Below, piece after piece: positions 17,073-24,713 of a DNA stretch of 64,000 nt. Position 1 is the stretch's first letter. Each line of letters starts with the position of its first letter. The notes under the pieces are model-generated. The model did no database searches, was not told the origin of the DNA, and saw only the letters and a program-made list of their open reading frames with translations. The DNA comes from G963674665 sp964609625 (GTDB lineage Bacteria > Desulfobacterota > Desulfovibrionia > Desulfovibrionales > Desulfovibrionaceae). A program made the translations under genes and the position numbers. The stretch spans positions 1 through 64,000 of the forward strand of contig CAZSRS010000016.1 in assembly GCA_964609625.1 (NCBI GenBank), written 5' to 3'.

Positions 17073-18785
17073 TCAAGCAGCCCGTTTCAGATCCGCCGTT
17101 TCCAGCCCGTCGTGCAGCATCGCGACGGGCTTTTCCCGCTTCTTCCCCCCCTCTATCCAAAGCAGGCTGGAAAGGTTGCCGCCATACTGGCGCAACAGGT
17201 TGCACAGCTGGTTCTCCAGGTCTTTCACATAGCCGGTGGAAGGGGAGCGGCCGTTGAACATCACCACAAAGGCCAGGGGGCGGCCCAGGGCGTCCTCGGC
17301 GTAACCGGCCAGGCTGCTCACGCCCCGCATGAACCCGGTCTTGGCCAGCGTCCTGCCCGAAGCTGGAGTCCCGCCCATGCGACGCTTGAGGGTTCCATCC
17401 ATCCCGGCCACGGGCAGCGAGTTTTTGAAGACGCGGGCATTGGGGCTGCGGTGCATGTAGCGCAGCAGGGTCAGGAGGGCATTCGCGCTGACCCTGTTGT
17501 CCCGCGAGAGCCCCGAGCCATCCACGGGGCGGAAATCCTCTCTGGGCACCCCCACGCTTTCCATCCAGGCAGAGAGTACCTCCGCGGCAATCTCCCGAGA
17601 GGCGTGTCCCTTGCGCGAGGCAGCCGCGGCCAGGAACAGTTGCTCTGCAAAGTGGTTGTTGCTTTCCTTGTTGGTGAAATCCACCAGTCGGGAAAGCTGC
17701 GGGGAGCGGTGAGTGTACAGCACTTTGCCCGGGGGGAGCGCGTTTTGTCGCCTTTCGACACGGGGCGGGACCTGGAAGGTGATACCCGCCTCCTGCAGCA
17801 CCGTGGCGAAGACGTCTACGAAATAGCCGGCAGGGTCATCCACGGTGATGGTGCGGGTGCGGTTGGGATAGCGGCCGGGCAGCACGCCCGTGATCTCGAT
17901 GACGTTGGTCTCGGGGAGGCGGGTGATGTCCAGGGTATTCTTGGCGTTGCGCGCTCCGGTGCGGGCGTTGTTGGTGATTTGCACGTGGCGGGTTGGGGGC
18001 TCCAGCTTCACGGAGACCGGTGCTCCGCCGGCGCCCGCGTTGACGAATATCTTGATGCAGTTCTCATTGTAGGAGAGGGCGTCGGTCTGGGCCGCGTACC
18101 AGACCGGGAGGTCCGAAAGTTCCCAGCCGGGGTAGAAACGGAAACGGGAGAAGAGAGAGGCATCACCCACCACGCCTCCTTGGATGGCGGTGATGCCGGC
18201 ATCCTTGATGCCGCGGGCCCAGGCCCGGAGCACGGCGTAGGGGTCCCAGCCGTGCTGGCGGGCGGAGATGGTGGGATCACCGGAGCCGCGGATCACCAGA
18301 TCTCCGAGCAGGGTATGTCCAGTGATGGGGCCGGTGGCCTCGATGCGGGTCTGGAACTGGAACTCCGGGGAGAGGGTTTCCAAGGCCACCGCCGTGGTGA
18401 ACAGCTTCATGGTCGAGGCAGGGGCCAGTTGTCTATGCATGTTTCGTGCGTAGAGCAGGGCGTCGCGGTTGCTGTCCCGTGCGTCCAGGGCGACCACGCC
18501 GATGGACAAGTCTGCGTTGGCGAAGCGAGGGTCGGAGAACAAATCGTCGATGGCGGCGCGCAGACGGTGGACTTCCGGAGTGTCCAGGGGCGCGGCAGCA
18601 GGAACGTGGATGCGCGGCGGAAGTTCTTGTTTCTCAATGGGAATGAATGTGATTTCCGGAACCAGGACGAGCCGGGGCTCGGGTTCGTGGACCGCGCACC
18701 CCCCAAGCGAAAACAGGAGGAGCAGGAGAAGGAGAACGGCATGCGGGAGCGGATGGGAGTATGTTGGAATCAGGTCTGGTTTCAT
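17073..18785 (-). CDS. dacB: D-alanyl-D-alanine carboxypeptidase/endopeptidase (PBP4 family, lipoprotein)
   Basis: 570-residue serine peptidase of family S13, acting on peptidoglycan cross-bridges in the periplasm. Catalytic motifs are SxxK in LAPASTMK, SxN in KESNNHFAEQ and KTG in LAKTGFMRGVSSLAGY. The N-terminus MKPDLIPTYSHPLPHAVLLL runs into a lipobox LGGC, so this copy is membrane-anchored, unlike soluble E. coli PBP4. ATG 18785 is chosen for the signal peptide. No ribosome binding site precedes it, and a possible promoter lies so close that the mRNA may be almost leaderless. The last codons overlap the rpsT terminator. Confidence 0.93.
   Translation of the reverse strand: MKPDLIPTYSHPLPHAVLLLLLLLFSLGGCAVHEPEPRLVLVPEITFIPIEKQELPPRIHVPAAAPLDTPEVHRLRAAIDDLFSDPRFANADLSIGVVALDARDSNRDALLYARNMHRQLAPASTMKLFTTAVALETLSPEFQFQTRIEATGPITGHTLLGDLVIRGSGDPTISARQHGWDPYAVLRAWARGIKDAGITAIQGGVVGDASLFSRFRFYPGWELSDLPVWYAAQTDALSYNENCIKIFVNAGAGGAPVSVKLEPPTRHVQITNNARTGARNAKNTLDITRLPETNVIEITGVLPGRYPNRTRTITVDDPAGYFVDVFATVLQEAGITFQVPPRVERRQNALPPGKVLYTHRSPQLSRLVDFTNKESNNHFAEQLFLAAAASRKGHASREIAAEVLSAWMESVGVPREDFRPVDGSGLSRDNRVSANALLTLLRYMHRSPNARVFKNSLPVAGMDGTLKRRMGGTPASGRTLAKTGFMRGVSSLAGYAEDALGRPLAFVVMFNGRSPSTGYVKDLENQLCNLLRQYGGNLSSLLWIEGGKKREKPVAMLHDGLETADLKRAA
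17104..17134 (+). terminator. Intrinsic terminator of rpsT, inside the dacB coding end
   Basis: Stem AGCCCGTCG (17104-17112) / CGACGGGCT (17123-17131), 10-base loop, then TTTT, 32 bases past the rpsT stop. It is also codons for the C-terminal part of dacB on the opposite strand, so one stretch serves both purposes. Confidence 0.75.
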
Positions 18786-18795
18786 GGAGGCAGGA

Positions 18796-18823
18796 AATAC
18801 AATTTGGTGTATTCTCGTGTCAA
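18796..18823 (-). promoter_or_regulatory. Possible promoter of dacB
   Basis: Minus strand: TTGACA (18823-18818), 16-base spacer, TGTATT (18801-18796). The -35 is perfect and the -10 is a four-of-six match. A transcript would start only a few bases before the ATG at 18785, which fits the missing ribosome binding site. Confidence 0.4.
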
Positions 18824-18954
18824 CAGGCAACTACCCCCTCCCCAACCCCCTTGGGTTATAGGTTGTTGGTGTGGCTGGTCGGTACCGTCCGCACAGCGAG
18901 AAGCCCAACCGGCACGCACTTCCAACCCTGGGCAAGCTCTGCTATCCTGCCCGC

Positions 18955-19632
18955 ATGCGCCATTACCCCATATCCCTTTCACTCGAGGGCAAGCGTTGTC
19001 TGGTGGTCGGCGGCGGTGGCGTGGGCTGGCGCAAGCTGGCCACGCTGCTTTCCTGCTCCCCTGCGGAGGTGCTCGTGTTGGAGACGGCGGAGCCCTCCGT
19101 CGAACTCCGCGGCCTGCTGGAGCATCCGGCGGCACTTCTGACCCGCCGGGGCTTCGAGGAGTCCGACCTGGACGACCGTATCCTGGTCGTGATCGCCACC
19201 GGCGATCGCGAGTGCAACGCCCGCATCGCCCAAAGTTGCCGGGAACGCGGCGTGCTCTGCAACGTGGTGGACGCCCCGGAAGAGGGCGACTTCATCGTAC
19301 CGGCGCACATCTGCCTGGGCGACTTGGTGGTCACGGTCTCCACGTCGGGGCAGAGTCCGGCCCTGGCCCGCGCCATCCGGCAAGACTTGCAGGAGTACCT
19401 TGCTTTGCGTTATGAGAACTTTTTGACTGTCATGGGACGCCTGCGCCCCCTGGTGCTTGGACTACGCGTCTCTACGGGAGAGAATACCGAGTTGTTTCGC
19501 GCTCTTGTGGCCTCGGACCTGGCCAACTCGTTGCAGGAAAAGGACTTGGCCCGGGCCCGCGCCGTGTTGGTCCAGCTGTTGCCGCCCCCCCTGCACTCCA
19601 TGATCGACGAGGTTCTCCATGGACTCGATTGA
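18955..19632 (+). CDS. Precorrin-2 dehydrogenase (siroheme synthase N-domain type)
   Basis: 225 residues. NAD-binding GGGGVGWRKLATLL near the N-terminus, LVVIATGDRECNARIAQSC, and CNVVDAPEEGDFIVPA followed by SGQSPALARAIRQDL are the signature regions of the CysG-N/MET8 family, which oxidises precorrin-2 to sirohydrochlorin for siroheme and, in sulfate reducers, for the siroheme-derived heme route. No methyltransferase domain is fused. It overlaps the next gene by 14 bases and sits with hemA, so the cluster commits glutamyl-tRNA carbon to tetrapyrroles. ATG 18955 is chosen over an upstream extension with no conserved sequence. Confidence 0.9.
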   Translation: MRHYPISLSLEGKRCLVVGGGGVGWRKLATLLSCSPAEVLVLETAEPSVELRGLLEHPAALLTRRGFEESDLDDRILVVIATGDRECNARIAQSCRERGVLCNVVDAPEEGDFIVPAHICLGDLVVTVSTSGQSPALARAIRQDLQEYLALRYENFLTVMGRLRPLVLGLRVSTGENTELFRALVASDLANSLQEKDLARARAVLVQLLPPPLHSMIDEVLHGLD

Positions 19633-20443
19633 GCTGCTTAAAATCGCCGTGGTAACGTTCTACGGCGCCGGCACGGTGCTGTTTTTCTGCAGCGCGCTGC
19701 TGCGCAGGGAGGCACTGAAAAAGGGCGCGGCCTGGTGCGCGTTCATTGGATTCGGCCTGCACACCGGTGTCCTGGTGGCAGACGCCATGGGCCATACCTG
19801 GCTTACCCTGCCACGGGGATATTACGTCAAGTTGCTCTCCTGGTGCATGCTGGGGATTTTTTTCCTGATCTGGTGGCGCCTCAAGCTCGAATTCCTGTCA
19901 CTCATCGCATCCCCGCTGGCCTTGTTGTTGTTCATTTTCTCCATGACCTTGAGCGCCAAGACCGCGGTCATGCCCAAGGCCCTTTCCGGGCTTTTTTTCG
20001 GTTTGCACATCGGCACGCTGTACCTCAGCCTTGGGCTGCTGGTCACGGCCTTCGGCGCGGGCATTTTGTTTCTGTACCTTGAGAAGAAGATCAAGGCCAA
20101 GGAGAGGCTCACGGGCTTCAGCAAGGACATGCCGGCCCTGTCCGCCTTCGACAAGGCCAACCATCTGGCGGTACTCATCGGCTTTCCCGCCTTCACCCTG
20201 GGCTTGCTTTCAGGTTTTGTCTGGGCTCGAGGCGAGTGGGGCAAGGTAGTCACCTGGGATCCCAAGGAAATCATCTCGGTGGTCATCTGGCTGCTCTTCG
20301 CCCTGCTGTTCTACCAGCGCACCATCATGGGTTGGCGAGGTCGCAAGCCTGCGAGGTTGGCCATCCTACTCTTTGTCTTCGCGGTTCTCTCCCTGATGGG
20401 GGTCAACCTTTTCCTGCCGTCGCACCACAGCTTCCAGCAGTGA
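19619..20443 (+). CDS. CcsA/HemX-family cytochrome c assembly-like membrane protein
   Basis: 274 residues with about eight predicted transmembrane helices. It has the family segment GEWGKVVTWDPKEIISVVIWL, a short variant of the tryptophan-rich periplasmic haem-handling loop, preceded by conserved histidines (GLHTGVL, GLHIGTLYLSL). Proteins of this type next to hemA are annotated HemX and are thought to influence HemA level or haem delivery. CcsA proper handles haem export for cytochrome c. The gene sits between precorrin-2 dehydrogenase (14-base overlap) and hemA (3-base gap), which favours the HemX reading. Confidence 0.85.
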   Translation: MDSIELLKIAVVTFYGAGTVLFFCSALLRREALKKGAAWCAFIGFGLHTGVLVADAMGHTWLTLPRGYYVKLLSWCMLGIFFLIWWRLKLEFLSLIASPLALLLFIFSMTLSAKTAVMPKALSGLFFGLHIGTLYLSLGLLVTAFGAGILFLYLEKKIKAKERLTGFSKDMPALSAFDKANHLAVLIGFPAFTLGLLSGFVWARGEWGKVVTWDPKEIISVVIWLLFALLFYQRTIMGWRGRKPARLAILLFVFAVLSLMGVNLFLPSHHSFQQ

Positions 20444-20446
20444 TCC

Positions 20447-21811
20447 ATGCAAAACAACATTTACCTCATAGGACTCAATCACCGCACCGCCAGTGTCGAA
20501 GTACGGGAGAAATTCGCCCTGGCCGAATGCGAGAACGCCACGAGCGCGCCCTTTCCACCCCAGGGCGCGGTCAAGGAAATCGTGGTGCTCTCCACCTGCA
20601 ACCGAGTGGAGATGCTGACAGTGGGCAAGAGCGGCAACGCTCGGGAGGAAGCCCTGGCGCAGTGGGCCGCCTTTCGCGGCGCCACGGTGGAGGAACTCCG
20701 CCCCTACGTCTATATTCACGAGAACCTCGATGCCGTGAAACACCTCTTCAGCGTGGCCAGCAGCCTGGACTCCATGGTGGTGGGCGAACCCCAGATCCTG
20801 GGGCAGCTGAAAAAGGCATACAGCCAGGCCGTCCAGCACGGCACCACGTCCGTGATTCTCAACAGATTGCTGCACAAGGCCTTTTCCGTGGCCAAACGGG
20901 TGCGCACCGAGACCGACATCGGCTCCAACGCCGTGTCCATCTCCTACGCCGCGGTGGAATTGGCCAAGCGCATCTTCGGCAGCATGAGCGAGTACAAGGC
21001 CATGCTCATCGGCGCCGGGGAGATGGCCGAACTGGCGGCCCTGCACCTACTCAACGCCGGCATCAGGAAGATCATGGTGGCCAACCGAACCTTTGCCAGG
21101 GCCGAGGACCTGGCCAAACAGTTCAGGGGCGAGGCCATCGTCTTTGAATCGCTGTTCACCCGCCTGGCCGACGCCGACATCGTCATCAGCTCCACGGGCG
21201 CGCCCCAGGCCATCATCAGGGCCAGGGACATCAAGGATGTGCTCAAAAAACGCAAGAACCGCCCCATGTTCTTTATCGACATCGCCGTACCGCGCGACAT
21301 CGACCCGGACGTCAACAACCTCGACAACGTCTATCTCTACGACATCGACGACCTCAAGGAAGTGGTGGAGGAAAACTTGGCCCAGCGCCAGGGGGAGGCT
21401 TCCAAGGCCAGGGCCATCGTGGAGAGCGAGGCCAGGGCTTTCGGCACCTGGCTCAAGTCCCTGGATTTGCAGCCCACCATCGTGGACCTGCTTGACCGCG
21501 GCGATAGCGTGGTGGAAAAGGAAGTGGCCAAGACCCTCAAGCGTCTGGGCGCGGAAAAGGACCCGGCGGTGCGCGAAGCCCTGGAGGTCCTGGCCCGCTC
21601 CATGACACGCAAGATCCTGCACGCCCCCATTTCCTTTCTCAAGCGACGCTCCCAGGAAGAGGAGCCGTCCCAGCGCTACATCGACATCACCAGAAGGATG
21701 TTCAACCTGGACAACGAGCCGGCGCGGCCCGACGCGCATCCGGAACGAAAAATCCAGCCGGCCGACGACCCCGCCGCTGCCGCCGCTGACAGAGAGGAAA
21801 CGGAATTCTGA
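20447..21811 (+). CDS. hemA: Glutamyl-tRNA reductase
   Basis: 454-residue NADPH-dependent enzyme reducing Glu-tRNA(Glu) to glutamate-1-semialdehyde, the first step of the C5 tetrapyrrole pathway. Landmarks: GLNHRTASVEVREKFA, the active cysteine in VVLSTCNRVEML, EPQILGQLKKAY, NADPH motif GAGEMAELAALHLL, and DIAVPRDIDPDV. The C-terminal tail is Ala/Asp/Pro-rich and variable. The stop overlaps the next ATG (TGATG), so translation is probably coupled. Confidence 0.97.
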   Translation: MQNNIYLIGLNHRTASVEVREKFALAECENATSAPFPPQGAVKEIVVLSTCNRVEMLTVGKSGNAREEALAQWAAFRGATVEELRPYVYIHENLDAVKHLFSVASSLDSMVVGEPQILGQLKKAYSQAVQHGTTSVILNRLLHKAFSVAKRVRTETDIGSNAVSISYAAVELAKRIFGSMSEYKAMLIGAGEMAELAALHLLNAGIRKIMVANRTFARAEDLAKQFRGEAIVFESLFTRLADADIVISSTGAPQAIIRARDIKDVLKKRKNRPMFFIDIAVPRDIDPDVNNLDNVYLYDIDDLKEVVEENLAQRQGEASKARAIVESEARAFGTWLKSLDLQPTIVDLLDRGDSVVEKEVAKTLKRLGAEKDPAVREALEVLARSMTRKILHAPISFLKRRSQEEEPSQRYIDITRRMFNLDNEPARPDAHPERKIQPADDPAAAAADREETEF

Positions 21812-22143
21812 TGCGACTGTATCTCATCGAAGACATCTACCTTGAGCACATGGAGCGCATCAAGCACGCCCTGGACGACCGTGGCTTGGTCAGCTCCATC
21901 GAGGGGCTGTACTGGCTGCCCGCGCCCAAGGAACTACTCAGCGAGGAGCAACGCGCCCACACGGACTGCGGCCCCCATTGCCTGGCCCTTGAACTGGGCA
22001 AGGACTGGCTACGGCTGGAACTTCTCGTCAGGGGGCGCTCCACCATCCGCTGCTCCTGCATCGCCTATGCCCGACCTGAACTGCGCGCGCATATGATCGA
22101 CTGGTTGGACACCCTGCTCAAGGAGCTGGACGTTCCGGTCTGA
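21811..22143 (+). CDS. Unknown protein in the hemA operon
   Basis: 110 residues, start overlapping the hemA stop. Soluble, mixed alpha/beta, without signal peptide. It opens MRLYLIEDIYLEHMERIK and carries a cysteine/histidine cluster (HTDCGPHCLALEL, later RCSCIAYARPEL) that could bind metal, although a structural role is equally possible. The tight coupling to hemA and a position before tilS suggest a housekeeping role in tetrapyrrole or tRNA-linked metabolism, but I do not recognise the family. Confidence 0.8.
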   Translation: MRLYLIEDIYLEHMERIKHALDDRGLVSSIEGLYWLPAPKELLSEEQRAHTDCGPHCLALELGKDWLRLELLVRGRSTIRCSCIAYARPELRAHMIDWLDTLLKELDVPV

Positions 22144-22156
22144 CCACGGGGGCAGC

Positions 22157-23215
22157 ATGAGCACACCCCAGACCTTGCAGGACCTTCCCCCGCGCTGGGC
22201 GCACTTCTGTCTCGGCGTGGAGCGTTTCTTGCGTGAGGAACTGCATGTACCGTCCCTCAAAGGTGAGACACTGCTCCTGGCCGTTTCCGGTGGCGTGGAT
22301 TCCACAGCCCTGGCTCTGATCCTGCACTTCCTCGGGCCACGACTCTATTGCCGATTCCAGGCCGTGCACCTGGACCACGGTATCCGTCCGGAATCCAGGG
22401 ACGATGTTCGTCACGTGAAGCGATTCTGCGCAGCCCTGCACATCCCATGCAACACCGAGCGCCACGACGTGCCGCACCTGGCCCGTGAACTCTGCCAAGG
22501 GCTGGAGCATGCCGGCCGCACTGCCCGCAAGCGCTTCTTCAGCCGAATGCTCGAAGCGTCCGGCGCGGCCTGGATCGTCACAGGACATCAGCTCAACGAC
22601 TTGGCAGAAGACCAGCTCATGCGCCAGTTGCGCGGCACGGGCTGGCCAGCCCTTGGGGGCATGCGCGGCTTGGTCCCTGAGGAGCGTCTCCTGCGCCCCC
22701 TGCTGTTGACACCCAGGGCGACCATCCTGGAATTCCTGAATGCCCTCGGCGTTTCCTGGCGTGAAGATTCCATGAACCAAGACCCCGGCTGTCTGCGCAA
22801 CCGGGTGCGCGCGAGGATCGTGCCGGCCATGTTGGACGAGAACCCCGACTACCTGAACGCCGCGGCCGCGCTCTGGCGGCAGGCGCGTTTGGATGCCGAC
22901 TACTGGACGGAAATGGAGCGGGGAAGCTCTATGCAGCCCCTGCCCCACGGCGGGCTGCTGCTGCCGGTGGCCACGCTCGACCGAAGCCATCAGGCCCTGC
23001 GACTGCGATTGTACAAGCGCTGCCTGGAAGTGCTGGGGCCTGGGCAGGCTCGGGCTGACAATCTGCTGCGGTTGGAGCGTTCTTGGCGGGAGAGGCGCGT
23101 GGGGGTAAAGGTACAGTTTTCAGGCGGGAAATCCGCCATCGTTCTTTCCCAGGGCATCGCTTTTACGGTTGGTGAGAACCGTGAAGCGGCGCGCCTTGGC
23201 ATTGACAAGGGCTAG
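22157..23215 (+). CDS. tilS: tRNA(Ile)-lysidine synthase
   Basis: 352-residue N-type ATP pyrophosphatase that converts C34 of tRNA-Ile2(CAU) to lysidine, changing codon reading from AUG to AUA. P-loop LLAVSGGVDSTALALIL at residues 37-53, then VHLDHGIRPESRDDV, a histidine-rich TGHQLNDLAEDQLMR, and LRPLLLTPRATILEFL followed by SWREDSMNQDP. The C-terminal substrate-binding domain is shorter than in E. coli (432 aa). It lies 13 bases behind the unknown gene. Confidence 0.93.
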   Translation: MSTPQTLQDLPPRWAHFCLGVERFLREELHVPSLKGETLLLAVSGGVDSTALALILHFLGPRLYCRFQAVHLDHGIRPESRDDVRHVKRFCAALHIPCNTERHDVPHLARELCQGLEHAGRTARKRFFSRMLEASGAAWIVTGHQLNDLAEDQLMRQLRGTGWPALGGMRGLVPEERLLRPLLLTPRATILEFLNALGVSWREDSMNQDPGCLRNRVRARIVPAMLDENPDYLNAAAALWRQARLDADYWTEMERGSSMQPLPHGGLLLPVATLDRSHQALRLRLYKRCLEVLGPGQARADNLLRLERSWRERRVGVKVQFSGGKSAIVLSQGIAFTVGENREAARLGIDKG

Positions 23216-23260
23216 GCAGTTCAGTAGAGCTTGTGAAAATTGTTTCGAGGAGGAGTGGTT

Positions 23261-23932
23261 GTGAATATCTTGATTTTCGGTCCCAACGGAAGCGGCAAGG
23301 GCACCCAGGGCTCCCTGGTGAAGAAGAAATACGACCTGGCTCACATCGAATCCGGCGCCATCTTCCGCGAACACATCGGCGGTGGCACCGAGCTGGGCAA
23401 AAAGGCCAAGGCATTCATCGACAAGGGCGACTTGGTACCCGACGACATCACCATTCCCATGGTCCTGGAAACCCTGAAGGTCAAGGGCGCCGGCGGTTGG
23501 CTGCTGGACGGCTTCCCCCGCAACATCGTCCAGGCCCAGAAGCTCTGGGAGGCCTTGCAGGCCGCCAACATGAAGCTGGACTACGTCATCGAGATCCTGC
23601 TGCCCCGCGAAGTGGCCAAAAACAGGATCATGGGACGCCGTCTGTGTGTCAACGACGCCAACCACCCCAACAACATCTTCATCGACGCCATCAAGCCCAA
23701 CGGTGACAAGTGTCGTGTCTGCGGCGGCGAACTCAAGTCCCGCTCCGACGACCAAGACGAAGGCGCCATCAACAAACGCCACGACATTTACTACGACTCC
23801 AACACCGGCACCCTGGCCGCGGCCTACTTCTACAAGGACCTGGCCGGCAAGCAGGGCTTCAAGTACCTCGATCTGAACGGCGAAGGCAGCATCGACTCCA
23901 TCAAGGAGACACTGCTGGCCCAGCTGGACTAG
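23261..23932 (+). CDS. adk: Adenylate kinase, Desulfovibrio gigas metal-binding type
   Basis: 223 residues from a GTG start (23261) with AGGAGGAG five bases upstream. Walker A GPNGSGKGTQG, then the AMP site (IESGAIFREH, LVPDDITIPMVLETL, LLDGFPRNIVQAQ). The LID holds Cys129-X5-His-X15-Cys-X2-Cys, which is the exact metal motif, spacing and residue number known for the D. gigas enzyme that takes Zn, Co or Fe. Length is also the same (223), which supports the GTG start. It interconverts ATP+AMP and 2 ADP and is vital in sulfate reducers, where sulfate activation yields AMP. Confidence 0.95.
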   Translation: MNILIFGPNGSGKGTQGSLVKKKYDLAHIESGAIFREHIGGGTELGKKAKAFIDKGDLVPDDITIPMVLETLKVKGAGGWLLDGFPRNIVQAQKLWEALQAANMKLDYVIEILLPREVAKNRIMGRRLCVNDANHPNNIFIDAIKPNGDKCRVCGGELKSRSDDQDEGAINKRHDIYYDSNTGTLAAAYFYKDLAGKQGFKYLDLNGEGSIDSIKETLLAQLD

Positions 23933-23952
23933 CGTTTGTCTTGTCAAGATCA

Positions 23953-23989
23953 GCGGGGGGATACCTTTCCGAAGACAGGTTCCCCCCGC
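23953..23989 (+). terminator. Terminator-like hairpin after adk
   Basis: GCGGGGGGA (23953-23961) pairs with TCCCCCCGC (23981-23989), and inner ACCT/AGGT extends the stem. What follows is C/T-rich and not a clean T-run. It is 20 bases past the adk stop. Confidence 0.6.
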
Positions 23990-24117
23990 CCCTTCCCTTC
24001 CCACAGAAACACCCGATAGACCGTCTCGATGGCGACCATGAAAAGTGGTTGCCGTGGAGAGGAAAGCCTCGCAGTCCATTGCTGGAAAAGGATGGTTGTC
24101 CGATTGACACGTGGGGC

Positions 24118-24151
24118 GTCGTCAGCCGAACGATGTCGTCAGCCGAACGAT
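24118..24151. repeat. Perfect 17-base tandem duplication
   Basis: GTCGTCAGCCGAACGAT occurs twice without a gap (24118-24134 and 24135-24151), immediately upstream of the decayed transposase reading frame. It may be a slippage duplication or part of the element's end. Confidence 0.8.
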
Positions 24152-24560
24152 GGTGACGCGATTGGAAGAGCGGGCGAGAGCCGTCCAGGGAGGCCTGGAT
24201 GACGTAGGGGCCTCCCAAATCGCGCATGAATTGATCATCCGGCCGAACACCGCCAACGAATGGCGAAAGCGGTTATGGCGCGCATGGAGTCGAAGGGCCG
24301 CGCGATCTGCCACGCTCTGACAAACTTCGTAAGTACACTGCGTCTTTTCGAGAGCGGATACTGAAAGTCTTGGAGGAGCCGCCATCCAAAGGACAGGCGA
24401 AATGGGACGGAGCCGCGCTGGCCTCCCGATTTGGGGCCTCGATCAACTCCATGAAGCGATTGAAGCGTTCAGCAAAGTCCAGTTGGAGAATGCGAAGCCA
24501 TCCGTGTGGCGGAAACGCGAGGTCTCGAGTAGTCGACTCAAGAATACTGGGGCAGCTTCT
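24150..24560 (+). pseudogene. Decayed IS630-family-like transposase (N-terminal part only)
   Basis: Two frames together resemble the N-terminal HTH half of IS630-type transposases. From 24150: RLEERARAVQGGLDDVG, ASQIAHELIIRPNTANEWRKRL. After a frameshift near 24290-24310: PRDLPRSDKLRKYTASF, then RERILKVLEEPPSKGQAKWDG followed by AALASRFGAS. The linker pattern 'LEEPPxxGxAxWdg..LA..fG' is typical of the family. The DDE catalytic half is missing and the tail degenerates after about 24460. There is no intact inverted repeat that I could see. Family assignment is by motif recognition only. Confidence 0.6.
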
Positions 24561-24672
24561 GAGATGAGACACGAGACATAAGCACGCTCGTGTCGGACCG
24601 AGTCTTGTGGTGGGTGCTGCTGCCGGGCCTGGATGTGAGCGGGTAGACGGGAAGGGGGCGATGGGGAAGCAC
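24561..24672. other. Non-coding remainder of the adk-groEL gap
   Basis: The whole gap 23933-24713 has no intact gene. It holds the adk terminator, the 17-base duplication, the transposase relic and the groEL terminator. In 24561-24672 I see nothing else. Confidence 0.5.
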
Positions 24673-24701
24673 CGGGGAGCGGATCGGTGCACCGCTCCCC
24701 G
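24673..24701 (-). terminator. Terminator hairpin after groEL
   Basis: CGGGGAGCGG (24673-24682) / CCGCTCCCCG (24692-24701), a 10-base perfect stem starting 13 bases past the groEL stop on the minus strand. The following T content is low. Confidence 0.6.
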
Positions 24702-24713
24702 TGGCTAATTGTT

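Noticed and set aside
17112..19415. 767-codon plus-strand frame
   Set aside because: Covers dacB in antisense and runs into the precorrin-2 dehydrogenase gene in another frame.
24273..24692. 139-codon minus frame in the adk-groEL gap
   Set aside because: Opposite the transposase relic; no motif, no ribosome binding site.
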